A DNA stretch of 64,000 nucleotides from Ulvibacterium sp965248315 (GCF_965248315.1 NZ_CBDFIX010000002.1:3658001-3722000), one strand, 5' to 3'. Shown: positions 42,697 to 52,973, counted from the stretch's first letter. The notes: generated by a model from the sequence alone, not told the origin. Translations and numbers: made by a program.

Positions 42697-45600
42697 TTAA
42701 AAGATATAACGCAATCCGAATTGTACCTGCCACCTGGACAAGAGGCTGGAATCAAAACCAAAAGTATCCGTCAAGGCGGGGTTAAATGTATAGGTCGGAA
42801 CATTATTGGCATCCACTGAAACGGACAATGGGTTTAGGTTATTGGGTTGCTGCACCACTCCCCAATCCGAATTAAGCAGGTTGCCAAAATTGAGGATATC
42901 TATACTAAACTGAACGGTATGAACTTTGTCATCCGTAACGTTAAAATTATAGTCCTGAAGAATCTTAACGTCCCATCTGCTCCTCCATGGTGCTAGGGCA
43001 CCATACCTATCAAAATACTCCCCCCTGTTGTCGCTCAGGTAATCATCCTGTTGGATAAAGGCCTCAAAGGCTTCTGCCTGACCTGGACCTGAAAACTGCA
43101 TCTGTTGCACCTCCGAGGCAGTGGGAATATAAAGTAAATCGTTGTTTTGAAATGAACTATCGTTATTGATGTTTCCTGCATAAGTATAATTGAACCTACC
43201 ACCTTGTGCATATTCAAAAAAGGTGGAGACCGTGGTGGCCCATTTATCGTTCCCATAGCGGAACTGCTTTGAGCCGACACCAATAAATCTATGGGTATCC
43301 CCATATCTTGAGAATGATAGCACGTCATCGTTGGCGTTGCCCGAAATGGGGTTGAAATCAAAGGCATCCCCGGTAATCTCTGCTTCAATGGAGTTTACAT
43401 CCTTAGCGTTCAAATAGTTATAGGCCAGGCTGGCAAACAAACCATTGTTCCATGTTTTCTGTGCTTTAATAGTGGCATTCCAGATTCTTCCCTTATCCGA
43501 ATTTGTAAAGACGTAGGCATTGTTTCCTTTATCCGAATCTGCATAAACCGGGCGATTATCCCCAGGGGCATTTAAGGTCAAGGAAGGATTGCGTAGACCC
43601 CAGTTCTGAACATGGGCACCATTGATATCCTTAGTGTAGGATATGTCTGCCGATAAAATGACACCATTGTCCAAGCGATGATCACCACCTATATTGGTAC
43701 GCCATACTTGGGGCCATTTGAAATCCGGGTCCACGATTTGGTAAAAGAAGAAATCCAATCCTTGTACCTGGTTACCCAACCAGACAAAAGGAAATCTACC
43801 TGTAAATATTCCACTTCCCCCACGAATTTGTGTAGTTTGATTTCCTTTAACATCCCAATTGAACCCCACCCTTGGAGAAATCAGAAAGTCATTATTTGGT
43901 AAGGTCTCTGAATCCAAAGTGGTCTCCTGATCGGTCTGTGGATTAAAATATACAATAGACGGGTCAAACGTAAAGGGTTTACGGGCAATGTTCTCCCGAA
44001 TCTTATCTTCAGTATCAAAGTACAGTGGTTTGTCAAAGCGTACTCCATAGGTAAGCTTGAAGTCTGTTGTAACATTCCATTCGTCCTGAAGATAAAAGGC
44101 CAACTGGCCCACATTTGTTTCAGCCAATGCCCATCCTCCATCATTACCAACTCCAGCAGCGTTACTATTTGTGAAAATAGCCTGGGCATTGGCCAAGGCA
44201 GCGGCCAATGTTCCGTCATTGGCATCAGTTAAAAAGGCGGCTAGATCTGGGTAAGCGGCAAAAGCACCTACTTCCTGATTAAAATCGCCGTCTTCATCAA
44301 AGCCATAGGCCCCAAGGTTAAAGGAATTATCGAATTGGAATTTCTCAAAAGAGAAACCGGCGGTCAATGTATGATTCCCCAAAAAGTAGTTGAAATTGTT
44401 CGTAACCTGAAAAACTTTCTGATCTAATCTATTATTTATGGAAAAAGGTTCATGACCCGTAATAATGTAATTACTGCCCGCCCCATCTTGTATTGTTATG
44501 GCAGGTGCCGGACTGGATAATGGATTCCTAAAATCATCAAAATGTGTATAGCCTACCTGCAGTTTGTTGGTAGCATTGTCACCAATAGTGGAATTCAGTT
44601 CCACTTGAACGGACTGAATATTATTGTTGATTTCGTATCCGGAATTTTCAAATTGAAGGGTTTGAAAGCTAGGACCCCGTATACCCAGGGCCGTCGGATG
44701 CGCAGGCTTTTCCTTGGCGGCATCCAAAAAATTATAGATTATGGCCAATCGATTTTTATCATTGATATTCCAGTCAAGTTTCAAAATACCTTTGGTAGAT
44801 TCGGCACCGTATGTAAAACCTTGATACCTGCCAGTATCATAGCCTAATCCGGAAAGTGCGGATTGGACGGCTATCAAATCGGTTTCCAGTACCCGCGACT
44901 CGTTTATCGCTCCAGAACCGGTGTTGGGAATCCAACCATTGGAGCCTAAATCATCGCGCTCATCTCTTTCAAAATTGGCAAAAAAGAATAGTTTGTTCTT
45001 AACGATAGGTCCACCGATACTAAAACCATATTGATTTTGCTTAAGGTCTGGCTTTACCACATCCTCACCCTTAATTTTTCCACCGGTCAAACTTTCATTT
45101 CTGAAAAATCCATATACCGTACCATGAAATTCATTGGTTCCGCTTTTGGTTACCGCATTTATGGTAGCCCCTGTAAATCCAGACTGTGTTACATCATAAG
45201 GAGCCAGGGAAACCTGTATTTGATCAATGGCATCCAAAGAGATGGGTTGAGCGTCCGTTTGTCCACCAGGAGTAGGTGCATCCAGACCAAACGGATTATT
45301 GAAAATTGCCCCGTCCAGGGAAAAATTATTAAACTGGTCATTTCTTCCACCAAAAGAATTACCGGTAGAGGATGGTTCAAGTCTGGTGAAGTCCTGAGCA
45401 GATCTTGAAATAGTAGGAAGTTTGGTCAATTCCCTCCTACCTACGGAGGTTTCTGCACCTGTTCGGTCGCTTCCAAAAGTACTTCCACGATCAGAGATAA
45501 CGATTACTTCGTCCAAAGCCTGGCTCTCCGAAGCCAGCTTTACATCTATGGTAAAGGTCTTACCCAAAGTTAGGTAAACATCATTTTGCACTTGATCTGT

Positions 45601-45855
45601 AAAGCCCACATAAGAAACTGTTACTTCATATGGGCCGCCTACACGAAGGTTCAGCATTTTAAAAAGTCCGTCCTCATTGGTTATGGCCCCATATTTGGTG
45701 CCCGTTGGAGTGTGGACAGCTACAACATTAGCTCCCAACAGAGCTTGGTTTTGGTCATCGACCACCGTTCCACTGATATTGGAGGTGGTTACTTGTGCCG
45801 TCATGGAATATACCATTAAAAGCAGCACAATGCTTAAGTAAATGTTTCTTATCAT
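42697..45855 (-). CDS. Oar-like TonB-dependent receptor with carboxypeptidase regulatory-like domain
   Basis: A 1052-residue outer-membrane protein. It has a signal peptide (1-20), a carboxypeptidase-like domain (about 25-115), then a plug-like region (LPTISRSAQDFTRLEPSSTGNSFGGRNDQFNNFSLDGAIFNNPFG) and a long barrel ending in RWQVQFGLRYIF. This is the Oar-type receptor layout, named after a Myxococcus protein. In Bacteroidota such proteins import unidentified, possibly protein-derived, substrates. It lies between the ribosomal-protein genes and DUF6495, with terminators on both sides, so it is a single-gene unit. Confidence 0.93.
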   Translation of the reverse strand: MIRNIYLSIVLLLMVYSMTAQVTTSNISGTVVDDQNQALLGANVVAVHTPTGTKYGAITNEDGLFKMLNLRVGGPYEVTVSYVGFTDQVQNDVYLTLGKTFTIDVKLASESQALDEVIVISDRGSTFGSDRTGAETSVGRRELTKLPTISRSAQDFTRLEPSSTGNSFGGRNDQFNNFSLDGAIFNNPFGLDAPTPGGQTDAQPISLDAIDQIQVSLAPYDVTQSGFTGATINAVTKSGTNEFHGTVYGFFRNESLTGGKIKGEDVVKPDLKQNQYGFSIGGPIVKNKLFFFANFERDERDDLGSNGWIPNTGSGAINESRVLETDLIAVQSALSGLGYDTGRYQGFTYGAESTKGILKLDWNINDKNRLAIIYNFLDAAKEKPAHPTALGIRGPSFQTLQFENSGYEINNNIQSVQVELNSTIGDNATNKLQVGYTHFDDFRNPLSSPAPAITIQDGAGSNYIITGHEPFSINNRLDQKVFQVTNNFNYFLGNHTLTAGFSFEKFQFDNSFNLGAYGFDEDGDFNQEVGAFAAYPDLAAFLTDANDGTLAAALANAQAIFTNSNAAGVGNDGGWALAETNVGQLAFYLQDEWNVTTDFKLTYGVRFDKPLYFDTEDKIRENIARKPFTFDPSIVYFNPQTDQETTLDSETLPNNDFLISPRVGFNWDVKGNQTTQIRGGSGIFTGRFPFVWLGNQVQGLDFFFYQIVDPDFKWPQVWRTNIGGDHRLDNGVILSADISYTKDINGAHVQNWGLRNPSLTLNAPGDNRPVYADSDKGNNAYVFTNSDKGRIWNATIKAQKTWNNGLFASLAYNYLNAKDVNSIEAEITGDAFDFNPISGNANDDVLSFSRYGDTHRFIGVGSKQFRYGNDKWATTVSTFFEYAQGGRFNYTYAGNINNDSSFQNNDLLYIPTASEVQQMQFSGPGQAEAFEAFIQQDDYLSDNRGEYFDRYGALAPWRSRWDVKILQDYNFNVTDDKVHTVQFSIDILNFGNLLNSDWGVVQQPNNLNPLSVSVDANNVPTYTFNPALTDTFGFDSSLLSRWQVQFGLRYIF

Positions 45856-45896
45856 CGCTGGAATTTGAGTTAGTACCGCAAAAATAAGGTAAAAAA

Positions 45897-45923
45897 AAAG
45901 AGCTATGCATGCACAGCTCTTTA
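45897..45923 (-). terminator. terminator of the rpsF-rpsR-rplI operon
   Basis: On the minus strand AAAGAGCT and AGCTCTTT flank GTGCATGCAT and are followed by a run of T. It lies 22 bases past the rplI stop. Confidence 0.85.
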
Positions 45924-45944
45924 AAGTTTTAATTTTTATTAAGA

Positions 45945-46397
45945 TTATTTCTGCTCAGCTATAACTTCGAAAGGAAAGTCTACAACTACTTCACGGTGCA
46001 ATCTTACCTGTGCATTATAGGGTCCCGTACGTTTTACGGTACCTCCCTGAATGGCAATGTACTTTTTATCTATTTCGTGACCTTCTTTTTGAAAAGCCGC
46101 AGCTAGGTCAACTGTTGTAATAGAACCAAAAAGCTTATCTCCTCCTCCTGTTTTAGCAGGTATTTTAAGTTCCAGCCCTTTTAATGCTTCTGCTGTCTTA
46201 TTGGCAGCCTCTACGATGGACTTCTCCTTATGCGCCCGTTGCCTTAAGGTCTCTTCCAAAACCTTTTTGGCAGAGGCGGTTGCCATAGTGGCCAATCCAT
46301 TGGGAATAAGGTAATTTCTACCGTAACCATTTTTTACACTTACCAAATCGTCCTTGAAACCCAAGTGTTCTACGTCTTGCTTTAATATAACTTCCAT
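45945..46397 (-). CDS. rplI: 50S ribosomal protein L9
   Basis: A 150-residue L9 with MEVILKQDVEHLGFKDDLVSVKNGYGRNYLIPNGLA, the family signature, a helical linker (about 45-75) and a C-terminal domain. It is the last gene of the S6-S18-L9 operon. In many other bacteria ssb or priB interrupts this operon; neither is present. Confidence 0.97.
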   Translation of the reverse strand: MEVILKQDVEHLGFKDDLVSVKNGYGRNYLIPNGLATMATASAKKVLEETLRQRAHKEKSIVEAANKTAEALKGLELKIPAKTGGGDKLFGSITTVDLAAAFQKEGHEIDKKYIAIQGGTVKRTGPYNAQVRLHREVVVDFPFEVIAEQK

Positions 46398-46410
46398 CTT
46401 CGGTCTCTTT

Positions 46411-46707
46411 TTATTTTAACAAATCTCCCACGTAAGGCATTAATGCCAAATGACGGGCACGCTTTACAGCTTGCGCCACCTTTCGTTGATATTTCAAAGA
46501 AGTACCGGTAAGCCTTCTAGGAAGTAATTTCCCTTGTTCGTTGACCAATTTCATCAAGAAATCCGGATCCTTATAATCAATATATTTAATACCGGATTTT
46601 TTGAACCTACAATACTTTTTCTTGGTATTGGTCTCAATGTTCAAAGGGGTTAAATACCGGATTTCCCCGTCTTTTTTGCCTTTTGCCTGTTGTTGTAATG
46701 TTGCCAT
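46411..46707 (-). CDS. rpsR: 30S ribosomal protein S18
   Basis: A 98-residue S18 with YCRFKKSGIKYIDYKDPDFLMKLVNEQGKLLPRRLTGTSLKYQRKVAQAVKRARHLALMPY. The N-terminal 25 residues are longer than in E. coli. It pairs with S6 on the 30S subunit. Confidence 0.97.
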   Translation of the reverse strand: MATLQQQAKGKKDGEIRYLTPLNIETNTKKKYCRFKKSGIKYIDYKDPDFLMKLVNEQGKLLPRRLTGTSLKYQRKVAQAVKRARHLALMPYVGDLLK

Positions 46708-46712
46708 GTTCT

Positions 46713-47051
46713 TTACACTTTAGCTTTTAACCTTGTTCTTCTTTTTTCTGCCCATTCAATGGCATGTTTGTCCAATCTCACCGTTAGGAAACGCATTATG
46801 CGCTCGTCCCTTCTAAATTCTTGCTCGTATGGGCCTATAGCTTCGCCCGGGGCGGTAAATTCGAACAAGTGGTAAAAGCCACTTTTTTTGTTTTGTATGG
46901 CATAGGCCAGTTTTTTGAGCCCCCAGTTTTCCTTGGAGACCATTTTGGCGCCATTCTTAATTAAGAAATCCTCAAATTTCTTAACTGTTTCCTCTATCTG
47001 CGTATCAGATAGAACGGGATTTAAAATGAAAACAGTTTCGTAATGGTTCAT
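46713..47051 (-). CDS. rpsF: 30S ribosomal protein S6
   Basis: A 112-residue S6 with MNHYETVFILNPVLSD, ENWGLKKLAYAIQNKKSGFYHLFEF and ERIMRFLTVRLDKHAIEWAEKRR. It is the first gene of the operon, with its promoter at 47076-47106. The leader is short, about 20 bases, so an S6:S18-binding leader element is not evident. Confidence 0.97.
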   Translation of the reverse strand: MNHYETVFILNPVLSDTQIEETVKKFEDFLIKNGAKMVSKENWGLKKLAYAIQNKKSGFYHLFEFTAPGEAIGPYEQEFRRDERIMRFLTVRLDKHAIEWAEKRRTRLKAKV

Positions 47052-47075
47052 ATGAATCTATATTTTTTAGGAGCG

Positions 47076-47106
47076 CAAAAATAAGAATATTTAGCACACT
47101 TCACAA
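47076..47106 (-). promoter_or_regulatory. promoter of rpsF-rpsR-rplI
   Basis: On the minus strand TTG (47106-47104) and TATTTTTG (47083-47076) are separated by 20 bases, a good flavobacterial match. The start codon lies 25 bases downstream. Confidence 0.7.
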
Positions 47107-47282
47107 GAAAACGAAAAAATCTTCGTTATAGACTAACAATCGTTAAAATTGAACTTAACCAAATCTTAAACTATGGTCATTGCCAATTACACAGGATTCC
47201 GTACAATGTTTACAACTTTTATTGTAGTTGAACGGGTTTTTTCAGTAATTTGTCGATGATTTAACCCCACAAATCAACCTTT

Positions 47283-47975
47283 ATGAAATTAAGAAGCATT
47301 ATTGTTGACGATTCGTCGATGCAGCGAATGGCAGTCGCCAAGCTAGTCAACAACCACCCAAATCTTGCAATGGTTGCCGAATATAGCAATGCGATAGAGG
47401 CAAAAAACGGTATTAAGAATAATGAAATCGACTTAATTTTTCTTGATGTTGAAATGCCTATCATCAATGGATTTGACCTACTCGAATCCCTAGAAAACAG
47501 TCCTCAAGTAATCTTGATTACCGGAAAACCGGATTATGCCCTAAAAGCCTTTGACTACGATGTTACGGATTATTTGCACAAACCCATTACTATGGCCCGT
47601 TTTGATGCTTCCGTAAGACGAGCGGTAGCCAAGTATGAGCAGATGCATAAGGTGAATGAGGATGAGGAGCACATTTTTGTGAAGAGCAACCTCAAAAAGA
47701 GAAAAGTTGTTCTTAACGATATTAAGTGGATAGAAGCATTGGGAGATTACATTAAATTGGTAACGGATGAGGCCAATATTGTAATTTTATCAACAATGAA
47801 ATCCTTTGAAAAACAATTGCCCCAAGAAAAGTTTCTACGAATTCATAAATCCTATATTGTGAATTTGGAAAAAGTAGAAAAGTTCAACAGTAAAAATGTT
47901 GAAGTAAGTGGCCGATCTATTCCGTTAAGTCGAAATAAGAAAACGGAACTGGCAGAAGCATTGAGCAACGTCTAG
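47283..47975 (+). CDS. LytTR family response regulator
   Basis: A 230-residue protein with a receiver domain (about 1-120; phosphoacceptor Asp55 in LIFLDVEMP, acidic pair Asp9-Asp10, Lys in HKPIT) and a LytTR DNA-binding domain (about 133-228, with KWIEALGDYIKLVT and FLRIHKSYIVNLEKVEKFN). It would bind DNA when phosphorylated by a LytS/YehU-type kinase, but no kinase gene is nearby. A strong terminator follows. Confidence 0.93.
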   Translation: MKLRSIIVDDSSMQRMAVAKLVNNHPNLAMVAEYSNAIEAKNGIKNNEIDLIFLDVEMPIINGFDLLESLENSPQVILITGKPDYALKAFDYDVTDYLHKPITMARFDASVRRAVAKYEQMHKVNEDEEHIFVKSNLKKRKVVLNDIKWIEALGDYIKLVTDEANIVILSTMKSFEKQLPQEKFLRIHKSYIVNLEKVEKFNSKNVEVSGRSIPLSRNKKTELAEALSNV

Positions 47976-48000
47976 CACTTCTACTATATTACAATATATG

Positions 48001-48038
48001 AAACCGTCGCTTCCTATAAGAAGTGGCGGTTTTGGTTT
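48001..48038 (+). terminator. terminator of the LytTR regulator gene
   Basis: AAACCGTCGCTTC and GAAGTGGCGGTTT pair over all 13 positions, two of them G-U, around a 6-base loop. TTTGGTTT follows. Confidence 0.85.
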
Positions 48039-48134
48039 GTAACCAAAAATTAGTAAAACATTCCCAATAGGGTTTGTATCCTATTTGTACGTTAATATAA
48101 TAGAGGCTCAATTCCCGGAGATTATGGCGATTGG

Positions 48135-50591
48135 TTAAATATGGTCCACATTGTAGATTACACGTACGCCCCTGTACTGCGAAATGGCATTGAACGAACT
48201 TTCTATTTTTTTGACATTGTCCTTGGTCCGTGATATTGCCCTATCCCTATTGATTTTTATCAAAACGTTTTTTAGATATTGATTTCGGATCCTGGCCACA
48301 GGCGGATATTCCGGCCCTAATACACTTTCGCCAAAAACATTCCTAAGAGATCTTGCAAACCATTCGGCCGCTTCATTCAGGATGTTGAAATTTTTGTGCT
48401 TAAACGTGATTCTGATTATTCTGTTTATAGGCGGGTATTTATACACTTGCCGTTCATAGATTTGTTCGGCGTACATACCCATGTAGTCATTCGTGGATAC
48501 CTGTTTTAGGATTTGATGATAAGGATTATAGCTTTGAATTATGACTTTGCCCCTTTTCTTAGTGCGACCTGCCCTACCGGCAACTTGGGTCATAAGCTGA
48601 AACGCCCTTTCATGGGCCCTATAGTCCGGAAAATTAAGCAGTGAATCCGCATTCATGATTCCCACCAGGTTTACATTTCTAAAATCCAACCCCTTGGTCA
48701 GCATTTGAGTCCCAACAAGGATATCGATTTCCTGCTGTTCAAAAGCCGTGATTATTTTTTCATAACCATGCTTTCCCCTAGTGGTGTCCAAATCCATACG
48801 CGCAGTTTTGGCGTTGGGAAACAACTCTTGAAGTTCTTCCTGTATTTGTTCGGTTCCAAAACCCTTGGTATCCAGAGTAGGGCTACCACACGCTTGACAC
48901 GTTTCCTGTAGCGCCATGTGATAACCACAATAATGACAGCGCAATTGCTTCCTATATTGATGATAGGTTAGGCTTACATCACAATTGGGGCATTGTGGTG
49001 AGTGTCCGCATGTGGTACATTCCACAATTGGGGCATAACCTCTTCTGTTTTGAAAAATGATAATCTGCTCATGGGTATCCAAGGTTTCGGTAATCTCTTC
49101 CAAAAGACGTTCCGAAAAATGTCCTTTCATTTTTCGTTTTCGTGTTTGCTCCTTTAAATCCACCAATTCAATATCGGGCATAAGAACATTGCCAAAACGT
49201 CTATTAATACTAGCATAACGATATTTACCGGTCTGTACATTGTAAAAACTTTCAATGCTAGGTGTTGCAGAACCCAAAAGGATATTAGCCCCATGAAGGT
49301 TTCCCAATACTATGGCCGTATCCCTAGCGTGATATCTCGGTGCCGGATCAAATTGCTTAAAGGAGCTTTCATGCTCTTCATCAACTATAATGAGGCCTAA
49401 GTTTGTATAGGGCAGAAACAAGGCGGACCTGGCACCGATTATAATTTGGGCCTTTGCTTCCATGGACAACACATTGTTCCAGACCTCTACCCGCTCGTTT
49501 AAGCTATATTTGGAATGATAAACCGACACTTTTTCACCAAAATAATCCCTTAACCTAGCTATTAGCTGTGTGGTAAGGGCAATTTCCGGCAAAAGATATA
49601 AGGCTTGTTTTCCTGAAAGAATACTTTGTTCTATCAGCTTTATGTAGACTTCGGTCTTGCCTGATGATGTTACGCCCTGTAACAAGCTAACTTTTTGTTC
49701 CTCAAAACTTTGCAAAATATCATCCAAGGCACTTTTTTGGATTGGGTTTAGCGATTTTATTTCTGCCTCCCCCTTGTTTCCTTCATAGACCACCCGATCC
49801 GTGCGTATAAAATACTCTTCCAAAACCCCTTTTTCTATTAAAGCCTTGATTACTGCTTTGGAACTGTTTCCGGCCTTTTCCAGGTCGGCAACTTTTACAG
49901 GTGCATTTTTGTTAGCCTGAAGCTGAAATAATGCAAGCACTACCTGACTTTGTTTGGGCGCCCGAGTAAGGGATGCCAGTAGCCCTTCCAGTTTTTCTTC
50001 TGAGAGATATTCGTCACCAAGTTTTACATAGCGAACCAATTTGGGCTTGTACTGCTCATAAACTTCTTCTTTTAGAAGGATGACGTTTTTCTTTAATAAT
50101 CGGTTCAGGATAGGCAACGCATTTTTTCGATCTACTATAGCTGCCACCTCATTCGCCCTTAAAAAGGATTGATGTTGCAATGCTTCAAATACCAAAAACT
50201 CGTCATCCTTAAGATCATGCTCGTTTACTTGAACATCTTTATTTTTTAAAACCAATGTCTCGCTCTCCAACAAAAATGCACTGGGCAGGGCGGTCCTGAA
50301 AACCTCTCCTAACGTGCACATATAGTACTCTGCAATCCATTTCCAATGTTCTAACTGAATAGGGTTTACAAGAGGTCTTTCATCTAAAATTTCATGGATT
50401 TCCTTGGCCTCATAGGCTTCGGGAGGGGTGGTATGAACCTCATATACCAATGCGGTATATATTTTGGATTTCCCAAAAGGTACGGCGACCCGGATTCCCG
50501 GGGTCAGCCATTCAGCTTCGGCTCGGGAGATTCGATACGTAAAAAGTTTTTCTAAGGGAATCGGTAAAACTACATTGATAAAGTGCTGCAT
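48135..50591 (-). CDS. priA: primosomal protein N' (replication restart helicase PriA)
   Basis: An 818-residue PriA. It shows Walker A LLQGVTSSGKTEVYIKL, the DEEHESSFKQ Walker B, and the zinc-binding insertion CTTCGHSPQCPNCDVSLTYH / LRCHYCGYHMALQETCQACGS. QMLTKGLDFRNVNLVGIMNADSLL and QVAGRAGRTKKRG follow in the helicase C-terminal half. The N-terminal 3'-DNA-binding domain is present. It reloads replisomes at stalled forks. It stands alone, next to a DUF2147 gene. Confidence 0.97.
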   Translation of the reverse strand: MQHFINVVLPIPLEKLFTYRISRAEAEWLTPGIRVAVPFGKSKIYTALVYEVHTTPPEAYEAKEIHEILDERPLVNPIQLEHWKWIAEYYMCTLGEVFRTALPSAFLLESETLVLKNKDVQVNEHDLKDDEFLVFEALQHQSFLRANEVAAIVDRKNALPILNRLLKKNVILLKEEVYEQYKPKLVRYVKLGDEYLSEEKLEGLLASLTRAPKQSQVVLALFQLQANKNAPVKVADLEKAGNSSKAVIKALIEKGVLEEYFIRTDRVVYEGNKGEAEIKSLNPIQKSALDDILQSFEEQKVSLLQGVTSSGKTEVYIKLIEQSILSGKQALYLLPEIALTTQLIARLRDYFGEKVSVYHSKYSLNERVEVWNNVLSMEAKAQIIIGARSALFLPYTNLGLIIVDEEHESSFKQFDPAPRYHARDTAIVLGNLHGANILLGSATPSIESFYNVQTGKYRYASINRRFGNVLMPDIELVDLKEQTRKRKMKGHFSERLLEEITETLDTHEQIIIFQNRRGYAPIVECTTCGHSPQCPNCDVSLTYHQYRKQLRCHYCGYHMALQETCQACGSPTLDTKGFGTEQIQEELQELFPNAKTARMDLDTTRGKHGYEKIITAFEQQEIDILVGTQMLTKGLDFRNVNLVGIMNADSLLNFPDYRAHERAFQLMTQVAGRAGRTKKRGKVIIQSYNPYHQILKQVSTNDYMGMYAEQIYERQVYKYPPINRIIRITFKHKNFNILNEAAEWFARSLRNVFGESVLGPEYPPVARIRNQYLKNVLIKINRDRAISRTKDNVKKIESSFNAISQYRGVRVIYNVDHI

Positions 50592-50605
50592 AGTTCCATC
50601 GCCTT

Positions 50606-51052
50606 CTATCCTTCAACCCTTATCCAAGTCTGGGTTCGGTATAAAAATGCCAAATAACCGCGCACCTTTAGTTCATCCCCATTTTTCGGGTTTAACCAAA
50701 TTTTACACCTAAAGGTCATGCCCTGCTCGGGATCGAAGAGAGTCTTACCTTTCCACTCCCCATCTGTATTCTTCTTAAGGCTATCTATGATTTTCATTCC
50801 AACTATAGGCTTGTTCTTTCTTTCGCCATCACACTTTATGCAAACGGCATCCTCCTTGCCTTCTTCCAGAATCCTAATGATTTTCCCATGCATCAATCCA
50901 TCCTTTTCATAAATATCAATAACGGCCTTGGGCTTTCCCGTTCTATCGTCAATGGTCTTCCATTTTCCGAAGACGCTTTGGGAGTTTGTCACACAGCTAA
51001 AAAACAAGCAAATACCTACCACAAAGAGTCTTCTAATTGCCATTCTTTCCAT
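50606..51052 (-). CDS. DUF2147 family exported protein
   Basis: A 148-residue protein. The signal peptide covers about residues 1-22 (RRLFVVGICLFFSCVTNSQS). The DUF2147 core is FGKWKTIDDRTGKPKAVIDIYEKDGLMHGKIIRIL, with a CIKCDGE pair of cysteines and GMTFRCKIWLNPKNGDELKVRGYL at the end. It is probably periplasmic or surface-located, of unknown function. Starts at 51052 or 51043 are both possible, and each overlaps the YihY gene end. Confidence 0.82.
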   Translation of the reverse strand: MERMAIRRLFVVGICLFFSCVTNSQSVFGKWKTIDDRTGKPKAVIDIYEKDGLMHGKIIRILEEGKEDAVCIKCDGERKNKPIVGMKIIDSLKKNTDGEWKGKTLFDPEQGMTFRCKIWLNPKNGDELKVRGYLAFLYRTQTWIRVEG

Positions 51053-52007
51053 AGTTTTTTCTTAGGGAATTTAAAGAGGCGTTCAATTCAAAGCCAAGTA
51101 GCAATATATTGGAATTTAACCATATATATACCATTAAAATCAACAATCCACCTAAAGCTCCATATAATTCGTTATATCGGGCAAACTTTTCCACATAAAC
51201 CCCAAATAAGTAGGAAGTTAGAATGAACAATAAGGTAGTCATAAGGGCTCCGGCCGAGAAAAAACGGGCTTTTTTTCCTTCTGTTGTACCAAAGTAATAT
51301 AGCGTGGCAACGGTTAAGTAGGACAAAATAATAAAAAACAAAAATTTAGCGATCTGGACCCCCATAATATCGTCCTCTCCCAAAACGTAGCCTCCGGTCC
51401 TCGCAGCAAACTCGTTAAGATAGCCCAAAACATAAACCTCGAAATAGACAAATGCTACAAAACCCACGATTATCAGAATAGATAAGATCAAACCTACCAT
51501 CAAGGCATACCCATATTGTCTAATAAAATTACGAGTAAGGTCTACATGATATGAATTTTCGAATCCTCCAAAAATGGCATTCACCCCATTGGCCATCAGA
51601 AAAATAGAAATCAAAAAAGCAGAGGACAACAGCCCGCCCCGTTTTTGATCCTTAATCTGTTGATAAATCTCCCCAAAGTACTCACCGGTTGCCGTGGGAA
51701 GGAACGATTCAAGAAAAGATAGAAACTCTGTATCAAAATCGGCATTTCCCAAACTGAGATAGGAAACCAAAAAAGGGACTAGCGTTACCATAAAAATCAA
51801 AAGGGGGAATAAGGCCATAAACAGACTAAATGCGATGGCGCTAGCACGGGTGGAAAGCGCTCCCTGAAAAATCCCGACAATGTACATTTCTATGAGATCG
51901 TAGGAAGAAAGCCCTTCAAAGCCCGGGAGCTTTATATGTTTTAAGAGGGTCGCCAATTTATTGATTATCGGAATCTTCTCGATTTTTTCTTCAATTTCCA
52001 ACGACAT
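51033..52007 (-). CDS. YihY/UPF0761 family membrane protein
   Basis: A 324-residue protein with six hydrophobic segments. TRASAIAFSLFMALFPLLIFM and YGALGGLLILMVYIWLNSNILLLGFELNASL are the family landmarks (YihY, older name BrkB, once called RNase BN). Its function is unsettled. It lies directly after nadC with no gap (52007/52008), so the two are cotranscribed. Confidence 0.9.
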   Translation of the reverse strand: MSLEIEEKIEKIPIINKLATLLKHIKLPGFEGLSSYDLIEMYIVGIFQGALSTRASAIAFSLFMALFPLLIFMVTLVPFLVSYLSLGNADFDTEFLSFLESFLPTATGEYFGEIYQQIKDQKRGGLLSSAFLISIFLMANGVNAIFGGFENSYHVDLTRNFIRQYGYALMVGLILSILIIVGFVAFVYFEVYVLGYLNEFAARTGGYVLGEDDIMGVQIAKFLFFIILSYLTVATLYYFGTTEGKKARFFSAGALMTTLLFILTSYLFGVYVEKFARYNELYGALGGLLILMVYIWLNSNILLLGFELNASLNSLRKNYGKNGN

Positions 52008-52865
52008 CTAAACTGCTTTTAAGCTTAAATCCATATTATGGACCGAATGGGTCAACGCTCCCGAAGAAATGTAGTCGACCCCACATTCGGCATATTTACG
52101 AATGGTGCTTTCGTTTATGCCTCCGGAAGATTCGGTAAGGCAAGCATCTCCAATAGTAGCAACTGCCGTTCTCGTATCTTCATAATTAAAGTTGTCCAAT
52201 AAAATTCGATACACTTCTGCGGATTCCAAAATTTGGTTTACTTCCTTCAAATTTCTGGCTTCCACAATGATTTTTAAATCTTTCCCCGTTTCTTTTAAAT
52301 AGGCCTTGGTCTTTTGGATTGCCTGAGGAATACCACCGGCAAAATCAATATGGTTGTCCTTTAGCATAATCATATCATATAGGGCAAATCTGTGATTCTC
52401 GCCCCCTCCTATCTTTACAGCCCATTTTTCAAGGGCACGAATTCCAGGAGTAGTCTTTCGCGTATCCAAAATTTTGGTTTTTGTGCCTTCCAACAAATCG
52501 ACATAAGATTTTGTTTTAGTGGCAATGGCACTCATACGTTGCATTGCATTGAGCACCAATCGTTCTGCCTTTAAAATATTTTGCGAACTTCCTGAAACAT
52601 AAAATGCAATATCTCCATATTTTACTGCCGACCCGTCCTGTATTAAAACTTCTACTTCCATTTCCGTGTCCACAAGAGAAAAAACTTGTTTGGCAAAATC
52701 CACACCGGCCAAAATACCCGTGTCCTTTACTAAAAGTTTTGCTTTACCACTAGCTGAATCTGGAATACAGGCCAACGAACTATGGTCGCCATCGCCCACA
52801 TCTTCTCGGATGGCATTCCGAATGATAATCTCCAACTCTTTTTGAAACTGTTCTTCTGAAATCAT
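52008..52865 (-). CDS. nadC: nicotinate-nucleotide pyrophosphorylase (carboxylating) NadC
   Basis: A 285-residue protein with ILDTRKTTPGIRALEKWAVKIGGGENHRFALYDMIMLKDNHI, the quinolinate phosphoribosyltransferase signature, then IIVEARNLKEVNQ and VDYISSGALTHSV. It joins quinolinate and PRPP to give nicotinate mononucleotide in NAD synthesis. nadA and nadB are not in the window. It is divergent from rlmH. Confidence 0.96.
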   Translation of the reverse strand: MISEEQFQKELEIIIRNAIREDVGDGDHSSLACIPDSASGKAKLLVKDTGILAGVDFAKQVFSLVDTEMEVEVLIQDGSAVKYGDIAFYVSGSSQNILKAERLVLNAMQRMSAIATKTKSYVDLLEGTKTKILDTRKTTPGIRALEKWAVKIGGGENHRFALYDMIMLKDNHIDFAGGIPQAIQKTKAYLKETGKDLKIIVEARNLKEVNQILESAEVYRILLDNFNYEDTRTAVATIGDACLTESSGGINESTIRKYAECGVDYISSGALTHSVHNMDLSLKAV

Positions 52866-52973
52866 TAAGGAAAATTTGGTTCGGATAAAATTAGTGAAAT
52901 GTTTTTTGGGTATTTTATTTAAATCCCAAAATGAATAAATGAGTTTTAAGTTATACTTTCAATCCTTAGCCAT